A stretch of DNA of 64,000 bases from Bog-473 sp963704355 (lineage in GTDB: Bacteria; Actinomycetota; Acidimicrobiia; Acidimicrobiales; RAAP-2): positions 1,302,001 through 1,366,000 of the forward strand of contig OY969891.1 of the NCBI GenBank assembly GCA_963704355.1, written 5' to 3'. The position numbers and the translations under genes were made by a program. This document shows, piece by piece, positions 40,158-48,240 of the stretch. Under the pieces are notes generated by a model. That model was not told the origin of the DNA, searched no databases, and saw only the letters and a program-made list of their open reading frames with translations. Each line of letters starts with the position of its first letter. Within the stretch, counting starts at the first letter, position 1.

Positions 40158-41314
40158 CCGCGCCTCGCAACGGCACCCCCAAGACGGTCGCCCAGCTGCT
40201 CGCGGCCAAGGACATCGTCATCGCCTGCGGGCCGGGCGGGGTGGGCAAGACCACGACGGCGGCCGCGCTCGCCGCCACCGCGGTCGTCGAGCAGGGCGGG
40301 CGAGTCCTCGTGCTCACGGTCGACCCGGCGCGCCGGCTGGCAGACGCGCTGGGCCTCAAGGGGATCGGGAACGACGAGGTCCGCATCACCGACGATGTGT
40401 TCGCCCGGGCGGGCGCACACCCGAGGGGCGAGCTGTGGGCGGCGATGCTCGACACGAAGCAGAGTTGGGACGACCTCATCCGGACCCACGCGCCCGACGA
40501 GGAGACCCGCGAGAAGATCCTGGCCAACCCGCTGTACCAGAACATCTCGGGCCGCTTCGTGCAGTCGCACGACTACATCGCCATGGAGCGGCTCTACGAG
40601 ATCCATTCCGAGGGGAAGTACGACCTCATCGTGGTGGACACGCCGCCGACGCGCAACGCGCTCGACTTTCTCGATGCACCGCAGCGGATGGCAGATTTCT
40701 TTTCGTCGCGCCTGTTGCGCTGGCTCATCGTGCCGTACCGGTCCCGCTTGGTGAACGTTGCCTCACGGCCCTTCTATCAGGTCGCGGACCGGATCCTGGG
40801 CACGCAATTCCTCGCCGACATCTCGGAGTTCTTCATCCTGTTCCAGTCGATGTACAGCGGCTTCGTCGAGAGGGCCGAGGCGGTAACCCGTCTGCTGTCG
40901 GACCGCCGCACCACGTTCATGGTCGTGTCCACGCTCGAGGCGACGCCCGTGCGCGAGGCAGAGTTCTTCTCGGCCGAGCTGACGGCGCGCAAACTGCATC
41001 TCGGGGTGGTCGTGCTCAACAAGGTGTTGCCCGAGTACCTCCGTGACCCCAAGGCGGACAAGCTGGCGCAGTCGATGGAGGCGCACGCGGTGGAGTTGAC
41101 CGAGGGCCTGACCGACGACCCCCCGGTGGCGGCCCGGGTGGTGGGCGAGGTGGCCGAGAGTTTCTTGAACTTCGCCGTGGTGGCTCGGCGCGAGGCGGAG
41201 CAGGAGGCCGAGCTCAAAGGCGCGCCCGACGTGCTGGTTACGGTGCCCTTCTACGACGCGGACATCTACGACCTGTCCGGGTTGCTCCGGCTGGGCGAGC
41301 AGGTCTGGGCCTGA
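40154..41314 (+). CDS. ArsA-type (GET3-like) P-loop ATPase, second of pair
   Basis: A 386-residue paralogue of the previous gene with GPGGVGKTT at 26-34 and VVDTPPTRNALDFLDAP (switch II). It carries an extended helical central region (FFILFQSMYSGFVERAEAVTRL) not in the first copy. Start GTG 40154 overlaps the previous stop. Likely forms a complex with its neighbour. Confidence 0.88.
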   Translation: MTAPRNGTPKTVAQLLAAKDIVIACGPGGVGKTTTAAALAATAVVEQGGRVLVLTVDPARRLADALGLKGIGNDEVRITDDVFARAGAHPRGELWAAMLDTKQSWDDLIRTHAPDEETREKILANPLYQNISGRFVQSHDYIAMERLYEIHSEGKYDLIVVDTPPTRNALDFLDAPQRMADFFSSRLLRWLIVPYRSRLVNVASRPFYQVADRILGTQFLADISEFFILFQSMYSGFVERAEAVTRLLSDRRTTFMVVSTLEATPVREAEFFSAELTARKLHLGVVVLNKVLPEYLRDPKADKLAQSMEAHAVELTEGLTDDPPVAARVVGEVAESFLNFAVVARREAEQEAELKGAPDVLVTVPFYDADIYDLSGLLRLGEQVWA

Positions 41315-41741
41315 GCCTCGTTTGGGGTCGCTCCGTTGGGGCGCACAGGGTGGGGGGCCGTGTGGGAGACGCCCAGGGGTGCCCGTGGGAGAGGCCCGTG
41401 GGTCGTCCCTCCAAAAACTATCAACGGCTCGGTTGAGCGTTTTCGGGCGAATGCGGCCGCCGCCGGATTGTGCCCGAGGCGGAGCGCGTGTACATCGTCG
41501 CCGAGCCCGTTCGTCATCGCTCCTGAGAACAAACCTTCACGTCCGAATGGAGGACGATCCCGGTCGAAGGTCGACGGTGACATCGTGCTGCAGCGTGCCC
41601 AAAACCGTACTTATTTGTGTGACTGTTGAGGACCGACCGTGACTTATATCCCTATGAGAGAGGGTCCGGTTGCGAGAAGATATGGGCCATGGGCGGACCG
41701 GGATCTGTGGAATTGCGCGTGGTGTGGGGTTGACGAAGGTA
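41315..41741. other. Intergenic region with hairpin repeat copy 2
   Basis: No convincing gene in this 427-bp stretch. It holds the first of two near-identical 85-bp direct repeats (41409-41493), described separately. The rest is G/C-rich sequence without strong motifs and an AT-richer part at 41600-41660. Confidence 0.6.
41409..41493. repeat. 85-bp direct repeat A containing hairpin copy 2
   Basis: Nearly identical to 42619-42703 (four substitutions and one indel over about 82 aligned bases). It contains CCAAAAACTATCAACGG, a CAAC/GTTG stem and AGCGTTTT. The pair flanks the lipoprotein gene, with start-to-start distance 1210 bp. Confidence 0.85.
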
Positions 41742-42506
41742 ATGAAGCCCGCCGCGGGTGCCATCGTGGGACGGATCGTCCGCAGGCCGTTCGTGATCGT
41801 CGGTGTCCTGGGAGTGGTGGCACTTGTCTGTTCGGGCTGTGCCGGTAAAGCTCAGCATCTCGGAGCAAGGCCGATGGATCACCACGCCGTGGCGCGGGTG
41901 AAGACCACGCCGACGACGTCGACGACGACGCAGCCGTCCCACTCGACGACGACCACCACAGCCCCCACCGTCAAGACCAACGCGAGCACGTTCACTCCCG
42001 CGGTTCAGCCCGTGCCCGTGCCCGTGCCGGCGCCGGCGCCGGCGACTACGACGACGACAACTGACCCGTCCCCACCGGCCTGCGTGTGGAGCAACTTCGT
42101 CACGAGGGTCACTACTGATCAGGGCACCTATTCGACCGGACAGCCCGTCCAGATTGCGCTCGTGTTCGAGAACACCGGACCGGCATGCACGGTCAATGCC
42201 ACGGGTTACGCATGTCCACTCGTCAACATCCACAACGCAGCGGCAGCCTTGGTGTGGTCGAGCGCGGCGCCGGTATCGACGGGATGTCCGTCGACCTTCT
42301 CGCCCACTGTCTTGGCGGCGAACTGGTCACAAGGCTTCTCGATCATCTGGGGACAAGACTCATGCACACCGGGGCAGACGCAGGCGTGTCCTGGCTCGCA
42401 GGTTCCGGCCGGTCAGTACGAGATCACCGGGCAGAGCGGTGGTGGTTCCAGCCAGATTCCCGCGGGGCCGGAGGCGACGGTCAACCTCACCGCAACGAAC
42501 CCGTAG
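41742..42506 (+). CDS. Putative lipoprotein with Thr/Pro linker and BsuPI-like domain
   Basis: About 254 residues. A basic N-region and hydrophobic core (FVIVGVLGVVALVCSGC) form a signal ending at a lipobox-like Cys. A low-complexity Thr- and Pro-rich linker (TTTTTTD, then PVPVPVPAPAPA) follows. The C-terminal 130 residues resemble a BsuPI-type (intracellular proteinase inhibitor-like) beta domain with TGQPVQIALVFENTGPAC, LVWSSAAP and PAGQYEITGQ. The start is uncertain; ATG 41742 fits the signal, and the frame reaches 41670. Located between the 85-bp direct repeats. Function unknown. Confidence 0.7.
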   Translation: MKPAAGAIVGRIVRRPFVIVGVLGVVALVCSGCAGKAQHLGARPMDHHAVARVKTTPTTSTTTQPSHSTTTTTAPTVKTNASTFTPAVQPVPVPVPAPAPATTTTTTDPSPPACVWSNFVTRVTTDQGTYSTGQPVQIALVFENTGPACTVNATGYACPLVNIHNAAAALVWSSAAPVSTGCPSTFSPTVLAANWSQGFSIIWGQDSCTPGQTQACPGSQVPAGQYEITGQSGGGSSQIPAGPEATVNLTATNP

Positions 42507-42618
42507 CGCGGAGCGGCTCGGGCAGGTCTCCCGACATCGGTTCAGGGGCACGCGACATTTCCTGAGCCCGGTGACCAAGGACGTGGCAGTAGGAGAGGCC
42601 CTTGAAACCGCCGAGTGT

Positions 42619-42703
42619 CTCCAAAAACTATCAACGGCTCGGTTGAGCGTTTTGGGGAGAATGCGGCCGGCGCCGGATTGTGCCCGAGGGCGGGGCGCGT
42701 ACC
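42619..42703. repeat. 85-bp direct repeat B containing hairpin copy 3
   Basis: Second copy of the repeat at 41409. Its right end abuts the O-methyltransferase start (42713). GTGTCTCC just upstream (42614-42621) extends the hairpin arms toward the GATGTCTC family type. Confidence 0.85.
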
Positions 42704-42712
42704 ATCGGTGCC

Positions 42713-43366
42713 ATGGTCCAGCTCATCAACGCCGAGGTGCTCGAGTACGCCGACGCACACACCACCGCCCCGCCAGGCAGTCTCGAGGCGGTCGACGCCT
42801 CGACCAAGGAGGAGTTCCCCGCCTGGGGGATGATGGTCGGGCTCCAAGAGGGTCGGTTCCTCGAGATGCTGGTTTTCGCCACCCAGGCGACCCGCATCCT
42901 CGAGATCGGGACCTTCACCGGGTATTCGGCGATCGCCATGGCGGCGGGACTCCCGAAGGACGGTGCGATCATCTCGCTCGAGGTGGACCCGCACCACGCC
43001 AAGGTCGCCCGGGGCAACATTGCGGCGGCGGGCTGCGAGAGCCACATCAGCGTCATCGAGGGGCCGGCGCTGCGGTCGATCAAGGAGCTGCAGGGCCCGT
43101 TCGATCTCGTGTTCATCGATGCCGACAAGGTCTCCTACGACGCCTACTACGAGGCGGTGCTGCCCAAGCTGGCACCGCACGGCCTGATCGTCGTCGACAA
43201 CACGTTGCAGTCCGGCGGCGTGCTGGCGTCGGAGAAGCATCCCCACGAGGCGGCTCAGGCTCTGCGGGCGTTCAACGACAAGGTGGTCAACGATCCCCGA
43301 GTGGTGTGCGTGCTCACGACCATCCGAGACGGTGTGACGCTCATCCGCCACGCCCCGGGACACTGA
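42713..43366 (+). CDS. O-methyltransferase (caffeoyl-CoA/catechol type)
   Basis: A 217-residue class I methyltransferase. The SAM motif is ILEIGTFTGYSAIAMAAGLP, then SLEVDPHHAKVARGNI, and the metal-site Asp in VFIDADKVSYDAYYEA with VVDNTLQSGGV. This type methylates catechol-like hydroxyls using Mg. The start at ATG 42713 is chosen because upstream codons lie in the repeat. Followed 42 bp later by a PHP phosphatase. Confidence 0.88.
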   Translation: MVQLINAEVLEYADAHTTAPPGSLEAVDASTKEEFPAWGMMVGLQEGRFLEMLVFATQATRILEIGTFTGYSAIAMAAGLPKDGAIISLEVDPHHAKVARGNIAAAGCESHISVIEGPALRSIKELQGPFDLVFIDADKVSYDAYYEAVLPKLAPHGLIVVDNTLQSGGVLASEKHPHEAAQALRAFNDKVVNDPRVVCVLTTIRDGVTLIRHAPGH

Positions 43367-43408
43367 TGCCGCCGAAGCGGGACGGGCGAGGCTGAGGGCG
43401 GGGACGCG

Positions 43409-44314
43409 TTGCTCGACTACCACCTCCACCTCTGGCCGCATACCCAGCACGAGACGCCACTGCGCCTCGAGCAGCTGGCCGAGTACTGCGCGCGGGCCCA
43501 GGCGGCCGGGGTGACCGAGTTGGCGCTGACCGAGCACCTGTTCCGCTTCCGCCAGGCCGACGCCCTGCTGGGCGGTTTCTGGGAGGACGAACACGTGCCG
43601 CGGGCGCTGGCCGAGTCGATGGCGCGCTATTGGAAATTCCATGCCACGGCCGACCTCGACGCCTACGTGCAGACGGCCCAAGAGGCCAAGGACGCCGGCC
43701 TCCCCGTGGTCATCGGCCTCGAGGTCGACTACTACGAGGGTCGGATGGACGACGTCGCCGACCTCCTCGCCGGCTATCCCTTCGACGTGCTCCTGGGGTC
43801 GGTGCACTGGGTCGGGGCGTGGCGCTTCGACGACCTCGACGACCTGGTTTCGGTCACGGAGTGGTCGGTGCGCCAGGTCGATGCATGCTGGGACGCGTAC
43901 ACCGAGGCCATGGAGGAGCTGGCGGCCTCGCGCTCGTGCGACGTATTGGCCCACCCGGACTTGATCAAAGTGGCGGGCTACGTGCCGGAGGCGCCGGCCG
44001 AGTGGTGGGACCGACTCGCCGAGGCAGCGGCCGCGTCGGGGATGGCGGCCGAGGTGTCCTCGGCCGGCTGGCGCAAGCCGGTGGGTGAGCAGTATCCCGC
44101 GGCCGGGCTGCTCGAGCGCTTCGTGGCCCGGTCGGTGCCCCTGACCACGGCCTCAGACGCACACCGCCTCGAGCACGTCGCGGACCGGGCGGACGAGCTG
44201 CGCGCCGTACTCGGCGCCGTGGGGGCCGACGAGCTGCAGGGCTACCGGGCCCGGATCCCGCACCGCGTGCCGGTGGCACCCTCGGTGGTGGAGCCAGCTG
44301 GAGGGGGTGGCTGA
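43409..44314 (+). CDS. PHP-domain phosphatase (HisK/HisJ-like histidinol-phosphatase family)
   Basis: A 301-residue PHP protein: metal motif DYHLHLWPHT, then LTEHLFRF, VVIGLEVDYYEGR, GSVHWVGAW, VLAHPDLIK and TTASDAHR. The nine ligands expected of the family are recognisable. It likely removes phosphate from histidinol-phosphate or a similar monoester; no his genes are nearby, so the substrate is not certain. The TTG start at 43409 overlaps no gene. The stop overlaps the kinase start. Confidence 0.83.
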   Translation: MLDYHLHLWPHTQHETPLRLEQLAEYCARAQAAGVTELALTEHLFRFRQADALLGGFWEDEHVPRALAESMARYWKFHATADLDAYVQTAQEAKDAGLPVVIGLEVDYYEGRMDDVADLLAGYPFDVLLGSVHWVGAWRFDDLDDLVSVTEWSVRQVDACWDAYTEAMEELAASRSCDVLAHPDLIKVAGYVPEAPAEWWDRLAEAAAASGMAAEVSSAGWRKPVGEQYPAAGLLERFVARSVPLTTASDAHRLEHVADRADELRAVLGAVGADELQGYRARIPHRVPVAPSVVEPAGGGG

Positions 44315-45864
44315 TGGCGACGCCCACCGAGCTGGCGCAGAGCCACACCGATCTCAAGCCCGAGGAGCTCGAGCACCTGCAGCGGCTCCTCGGGAGCTGG
44401 AGCGTCCTCGCCGACCTCTCCTTCTCCGACCTCCTTCTGCTCGTGCCGGTGCACCGCGAGGCGCCCGAAGGGCACGGGGACGACGAGGACCCCGAGCTGG
44501 TCGTGCTCGGGCAGATGCGGCCGAACAACCGGCCGACACTGGTGGACCAGGACCTGGTCGGACAGACGGTCAACGAGTCCCAGTGGGCCCTCGTCACGCG
44601 CTGCCTGCATACCGGGGAGATCGTGCGCGGCAGCATCCACCACCCAATCCTGGGCGAGCAGGTGCCGGTGGAGAATATCCCGGTCCGTTACGAAGACCGC
44701 ATCATCGCAGCGCTGCTCCGGGTGTCGCTGGCGCCGCTCAAGGGCCCGACGAGCATGTACGAGCGCACGTACCTCGACGTGTTCGAGCGCCTGGCCGACA
44801 TGGTGGCGCAGTCGGCCTTCCCCTTCCCGGACGAGGACGTCGGCACCGAAGAGGCGCCGAGGGTCGGTGACGGCGTGGTGGTGGTCGACGCCGACGGGCG
44901 GGTGGAGTTCGCGTCACCGAACGCCATGAACGCATTCCACCGCATGGGCATCTACACGCAGCCCGAGGGCCGGCGCTTCGGCGACCTCGACATCGAGGAG
45001 TCGGCGGTCGACTGGGCGCTCGCGACCGGACGGCCGGTGGTCGAAGAGGTCGAGCGCCGTCCCGACGTCATCGTGCTCGTGCACTGCGTCCCGCTTCTTT
45101 CCCGCGGCGTCGTCACCGGGGCGATGATCCTCCTGCGTGATGTCACCGACGTGCGGCGGCTGGACCGGCTTTTGCTGTCCAAGGACGCCGCCATCCGCGA
45201 GGTGCATCACCGGGTCAAGAACAACCTGCAGACGATCTCGTCGCTGCTGAGCCTGCAGGCGCGCCGGGTGGGCGACCGGGCGGCCCGGGTCGCGCTCCAC
45301 GAGGCGGAGCGGCGCGTGCGCTCGATCGCCCTCGTCCACGAGATCCTCTCGCGCGACCCGAGCGACCAAGTCCCCTTCGCCGAGATCGTGCGCTCCCTCG
45401 TCCAGATGGCCGAGGACTCGGTGGTCTCCTCGCAGCCGATTGTCATCGCCGTGCACGGCGATCTGGGCGAGGTGTCGGCTGACGTGGCCACTCCGCTGGC
45501 GGTGACGGTGGCCGAGCTCCTGCAGAACGCGGTGGAGCACGCCTTCGACCCCGAGAACGCGGGAGGCAGCGACGGGGCGGCCGGGCTCGAGGGCGCGGGC
45601 GGGGCGGCGGGCTACGCGCCGGTCGGCCACGTCGACCTCACAATGTCGCACGTCGACGGTGCGCTGTACGTGGAGGTGCGGGACGACGGGCTCGGGCTGC
45701 CCGACGGGTTCGACATCGAGCGGACGACGAGTCTCGGGCTTTCGATCGTGCGCAACCTCGTGGTGAGCCAACTCGAGGGGACGATCTCCATGGACGAGCT
45801 GCCGGCGGCCGAGGGGGGCGGGACCCGGGTCGCGATCTCGGTGCCGGTGCAAGCGCCGAAGTGA
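44314..45864 (+). CDS. PdtaS-like sensor histidine kinase (HisKA_2/HATPase)
   Basis: A 516-residue soluble kinase: N-terminal GAF-like region (about 20-170), PAS-like region (about 185-285), HisKA_2 motif REVHHRVKNNLQTISS (H298/H299, the second being the likely phosphoacceptor), then an HATPase with LLQNAVEHAF (N box), DDGLGLPDG and LGLSIVRNLV. In mycobacteria PdtaS and WhiB1 genes are adjacent; the same pair occurs here. PdtaS signals through an RNA-binding response regulator, PdtaR, which is not in the window. No membrane helices. Confidence 0.9.
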   Translation: MATPTELAQSHTDLKPEELEHLQRLLGSWSVLADLSFSDLLLLVPVHREAPEGHGDDEDPELVVLGQMRPNNRPTLVDQDLVGQTVNESQWALVTRCLHTGEIVRGSIHHPILGEQVPVENIPVRYEDRIIAALLRVSLAPLKGPTSMYERTYLDVFERLADMVAQSAFPFPDEDVGTEEAPRVGDGVVVVDADGRVEFASPNAMNAFHRMGIYTQPEGRRFGDLDIEESAVDWALATGRPVVEEVERRPDVIVLVHCVPLLSRGVVTGAMILLRDVTDVRRLDRLLLSKDAAIREVHHRVKNNLQTISSLLSLQARRVGDRAARVALHEAERRVRSIALVHEILSRDPSDQVPFAEIVRSLVQMAEDSVVSSQPIVIAVHGDLGEVSADVATPLAVTVAELLQNAVEHAFDPENAGGSDGAAGLEGAGGAAGYAPVGHVDLTMSHVDGALYVEVRDDGLGLPDGFDIERTTSLGLSIVRNLVVSQLEGTISMDELPAAEGGGTRVAISVPVQAPK

Positions 45865-45966
45865 GGAACGGATGGCACGGACAGGGCCCGGATGCCGGGT
45901 GCGCGCCGGACGTTCAGTCGGGACACTCCCCCGGGGTAAAGGGAGGGAGCGGAGAAAGCGGAGGGG

Positions 45967-46266
45967 TCAGCTGGCGGCGCGCTGGGAGCGGCGGGCGGCC
46001 AGCCAGGCCTTGCGAAGCTTGCGGCGCTCCTCCTCGGAGGTGCCACCCCACACGCCGGACTCCTGATTCGTCGCCAGCGCAAAGTCGAGACAGGGCTCCA
46101 TCGCTTCGCACGAGCGGCAGACCCGCTTCGCCGCCTCGATCTGATCGACCGCCGGCCCCGTTGTCCCGACCGGGAAGAAGAGGTCAGGTTCGGTATTGCG
46201 GCAGGCGGCCGACCGCCGCCAGTCGTCCGTATCCCAATCGACGGTCCGGTTCCACATGAGAGCCAT
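45967..46266 (-). CDS. WhiB-family Fe-S transcription factor (WhiB1-like)
   Basis: A 99-residue WhiB protein with four Cys for the [4Fe-4S] cluster (C22, C50, C53, C59; pattern C-x27-C-x2-C-x5-C) and the turn GVWGG before a basic C-terminal helix (EEERRKLRKAWLAARR). WhiB1 senses nitric oxide and binds the primary sigma factor. Convergent with the PdtaS gene, matching the mycobacterial whiB1-pdtaS neighbourhood. Two CRP-type palindromes lie upstream (46289 and 46391). Confidence 0.93.
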   Translation of the reverse strand: MALMWNRTVDWDTDDWRRSAACRNTEPDLFFPVGTTGPAVDQIEAAKRVCRSCEAMEPCLDFALATNQESGVWGGTSEEERRKLRKAWLAARRSQRAAS

Positions 46267-46288
46267 CGGAATGTGCCTCCACCAGCAT

Positions 46289-46304
46289 TGTGATCCTTTT
46301 CACA
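46289..46304. promoter_or_regulatory. CRP-type site 1 upstream of whiB
   Basis: TGTGA-TCCTTT-TCACA is a perfect match to the TGTGA-N6-TCACA consensus of the CRP/FNR superfamily. It lies 23-38 bp before the whiB start codon. In mycobacteria whiB1 is controlled by CRP through two sites. Confidence 0.75.
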
Positions 46305-46390
46305 TGATCGGGTCCAGAAGGTGCCCGTCCGCAAAAAGTGGTTAACACTGAAAGGGTAACGGTCCAGGTGGGGAACCGGCAAGGAGTTTT

Positions 46391-46406
46391 TGTGAAATTT
46401 TTCACC
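46391..46406. promoter_or_regulatory. CRP-type site 2 upstream of whiB
   Basis: TGTGA-AATTTT-TCACC differs from the consensus at one base. It is about 100 bp upstream of site 1 and on the far side of the probable whiB promoter; it could also act on the divergent GDPD gene. Confidence 0.6.
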
Positions 46407-46500
46407 AGGCACGCGACGGAATCGTGACATTGGCTGCGCCAGGGCCCCGGCTCCGACCCTCGGACCGGGCCGGGCTCGGGCTCGGACGAGGAGATACTCG

Positions 46501-47217
46501 GTGACGTCGGTCGTTGCTCATAGGGGTTGCACCGAGACGGGTTTGGTCGAGAACACCCTCGACGCGTTCGCGGAGGCCAGGCGGCTGGGCGCAGACGGCG
46601 TCGAGCTCGACGTGCGCCTGACCGCGGACGGGGCGCTCGCCATCCACCACGACGCCGTCGTAGAGGGGGTCGGGCCGATCTGCGAGCTCGAGGTGGGCGA
46701 CCTGCCCGCCCACGTGCCACTACTCGCAGACGCGCTCGCCACCTGCGACGGGATGGTGGTCAACGTCGAGATCAAGAACGCACCCCAGGACCCCGGCTGG
46801 GACCCCGGCGAGGCGGTGGCCGCGCTCACCGCCGCATCGATCGAAGAGGCGGGCTGGACGCAGCGCGTCATCGTGTCGTCCTTCGAGACGGCCACGTTGC
46901 GCGCGGTGCAGGTGGCGGACGGGCGGCTTGCGCTGGGCGCGCTCTGGGGGTGGACGGTCGATCCGGGCCTGGCGCTGGCCGAGGCTGACGAGGCTGGGTG
47001 GCGGGCCGTGCACCCCTTCGTGACCTCGGTCACTCCGTTGCTGGTGAGCCAGGCGCACGAGGTCGGGCTGGCCGTGAACGTCTGGACGGTGAACGCGGTG
47101 CACGACCTCGAGGCCATGGTCGAGGCCGCCGTGGACGCGGTCATCACCGACCGTCTCGTCGAGGCTCTGGAGGTGGCGCAGCGCGTTGGGGGCGGGGCGG
47201 TGGGCACCGGGCGTTGA
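46501..47217 (+). CDS. Glycerophosphodiester phosphodiesterase
   Basis: A 238-residue GDPD with the catalytic pattern VVAHRGCTETGLVENTLDAF, DGVELDVRLTADG and AIHHDAVV (His-Arg/Glu-Asp/His), and a C-terminal NVWTVN motif. Metal-dependent hydrolysis of glycerophosphodiesters from phospholipids. Start GTG 46501. Not in an obvious operon; 245 bp separate it from etfB. Confidence 0.92.
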   Translation: MTSVVAHRGCTETGLVENTLDAFAEARRLGADGVELDVRLTADGALAIHHDAVVEGVGPICELEVGDLPAHVPLLADALATCDGMVVNVEIKNAPQDPGWDPGEAVAALTAASIEEAGWTQRVIVSSFETATLRAVQVADGRLALGALWGWTVDPGLALAEADEAGWRAVHPFVTSVTPLLVSQAHEVGLAVNVWTVNAVHDLEAMVEAAVDAVITDRLVEALEVAQRVGGGAVGTGR

Positions 47218-47290
47218 GAGTGGCGCGCCGGGGCGGGGTCGAGGGTCAGGGGTGCCGCAGCCAGAGCCGGTGATGGCGACGGCGGCGCCC

Positions 47291-47338
47291 GATGTCCCCA
47301 GAAACCATAAACAGTCCTGCTTAGACTTCTCAGGCATT
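47291..47338. repeat. Dispersed hairpin element, copy 4 (diverged)
   Basis: GATGTCCCCAGAAACCATAA then ACAGTCCTGCTTAG and TTCTCAGGCAT. The left half keeps the family layout; the right arm is diverged. Between the GDPD gene and etfB. Confidence 0.5.
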
Positions 47339-47462
47339 AGTGGGCATGCGAGTGGGTCAGCGAGCCGAGCCCGGCGCCCCGCCGAGGTCTGAGCGGTGAA
47401 AAACTCCTCTGTGACCGGGTCGAATGGCGTGGCACGGCTCTGGTCCACAAAGATGGTCCGCC

Positions 47463-48239
47463 ATGAACGTCGTGGTTTGCGTCAAGCAGATTCCCGATCC
47501 GGCGGCCCCAGGGGCCCTCAAGCCGGACACCAACACGCTGGACCGTTCCGGCAAGCTCATCATGGACGACTCGGACAATTACGGGGTCGAAATGGCCCTC
47601 CAACTAGCCTCGGGGGAGGGTGACGAGGTCACCCTCGTCTCCATGGCGCCCGGGGGCGAGACCTCCGGCCTGCGCACCGGCCTGGCCATGGGCGCAGCCA
47701 AGGCGATCCTGGTCAGCGACGATGCCCTCGCCGGCAGCGACGCCCTCGGCACGGCCAAGGTGTTGGCCGCCGCCATCGGACGCGCCAACCCCGACCTGGT
47801 CGTCATGGCCACCGAGTCGACGGACGGCTACACCGGCACCCTGCCGGTGCAGGTGGCCGAGCTCATGGGCTTGCCCTCGGTCACCTTTGCCAAGGCCATC
47901 TCCATCGATGGCGGCAACGTGAAGGTCGAGCGCCAGACGGAGGAGGGCTACGACGAGGTCGTGTGCCCGATGCCCGCGGTAGTGACCGTGACCGCCGGCG
48001 TCGTCGAGCCGCGGTACCCCTCGTTCAAGGGGATCATGGCGGCGAAGTCCAAGCCGGTGGACAACCTGACGGTGGCCGACCTCGGCATCGACGCGTCCCA
48101 GGTGGGTGCGGCGGGTGCGCGCGAGCAGATCACCGATGTCTCCCCGGCCGAGGAGCGCGCGGCAGGGGAGATCGTGGTGGACGAGGGCGATGGCGCGCAG
48201 CGCGTCGTGGCCTTCCTCGAGCAGCTGAAGGTGGTCTGA
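47463..48239 (+). CDS. etfB: Electron transfer flavoprotein beta subunit
   Basis: A 258-residue ETF beta subunit: VVVCVKQIPDPAAPGALKPDTNTLDRSG, the AMP-site LVVMATESTDGYTGTLPVQVAELMGLP and a conserved VEPRYPSFKGIMAAKSKP near the end. Carries electrons from acyl-CoA dehydrogenases with EtfA. The ATG at 47463 is preceded by a poor ribosome site; a 13-residue longer frame exists. Two bases separate it from etfA. Confidence 0.94.
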   Translation: MNVVVCVKQIPDPAAPGALKPDTNTLDRSGKLIMDDSDNYGVEMALQLASGEGDEVTLVSMAPGGETSGLRTGLAMGAAKAILVSDDALAGSDALGTAKVLAAAIGRANPDLVVMATESTDGYTGTLPVQVAELMGLPSVTFAKAISIDGGNVKVERQTEEGYDEVVCPMPAVVTVTAGVVEPRYPSFKGIMAAKSKPVDNLTVADLGIDASQVGAAGAREQITDVSPAEERAAGEIVVDEGDGAQRVVAFLEQLKVV

Positions 48240-48240
48240 G

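Noticed and set aside
42619..42703. Insertion-sequence end
   Set aside because: No transposase, no target-site duplication seen; the repeat contains only a short hairpin. Kept as a repeat element instead.
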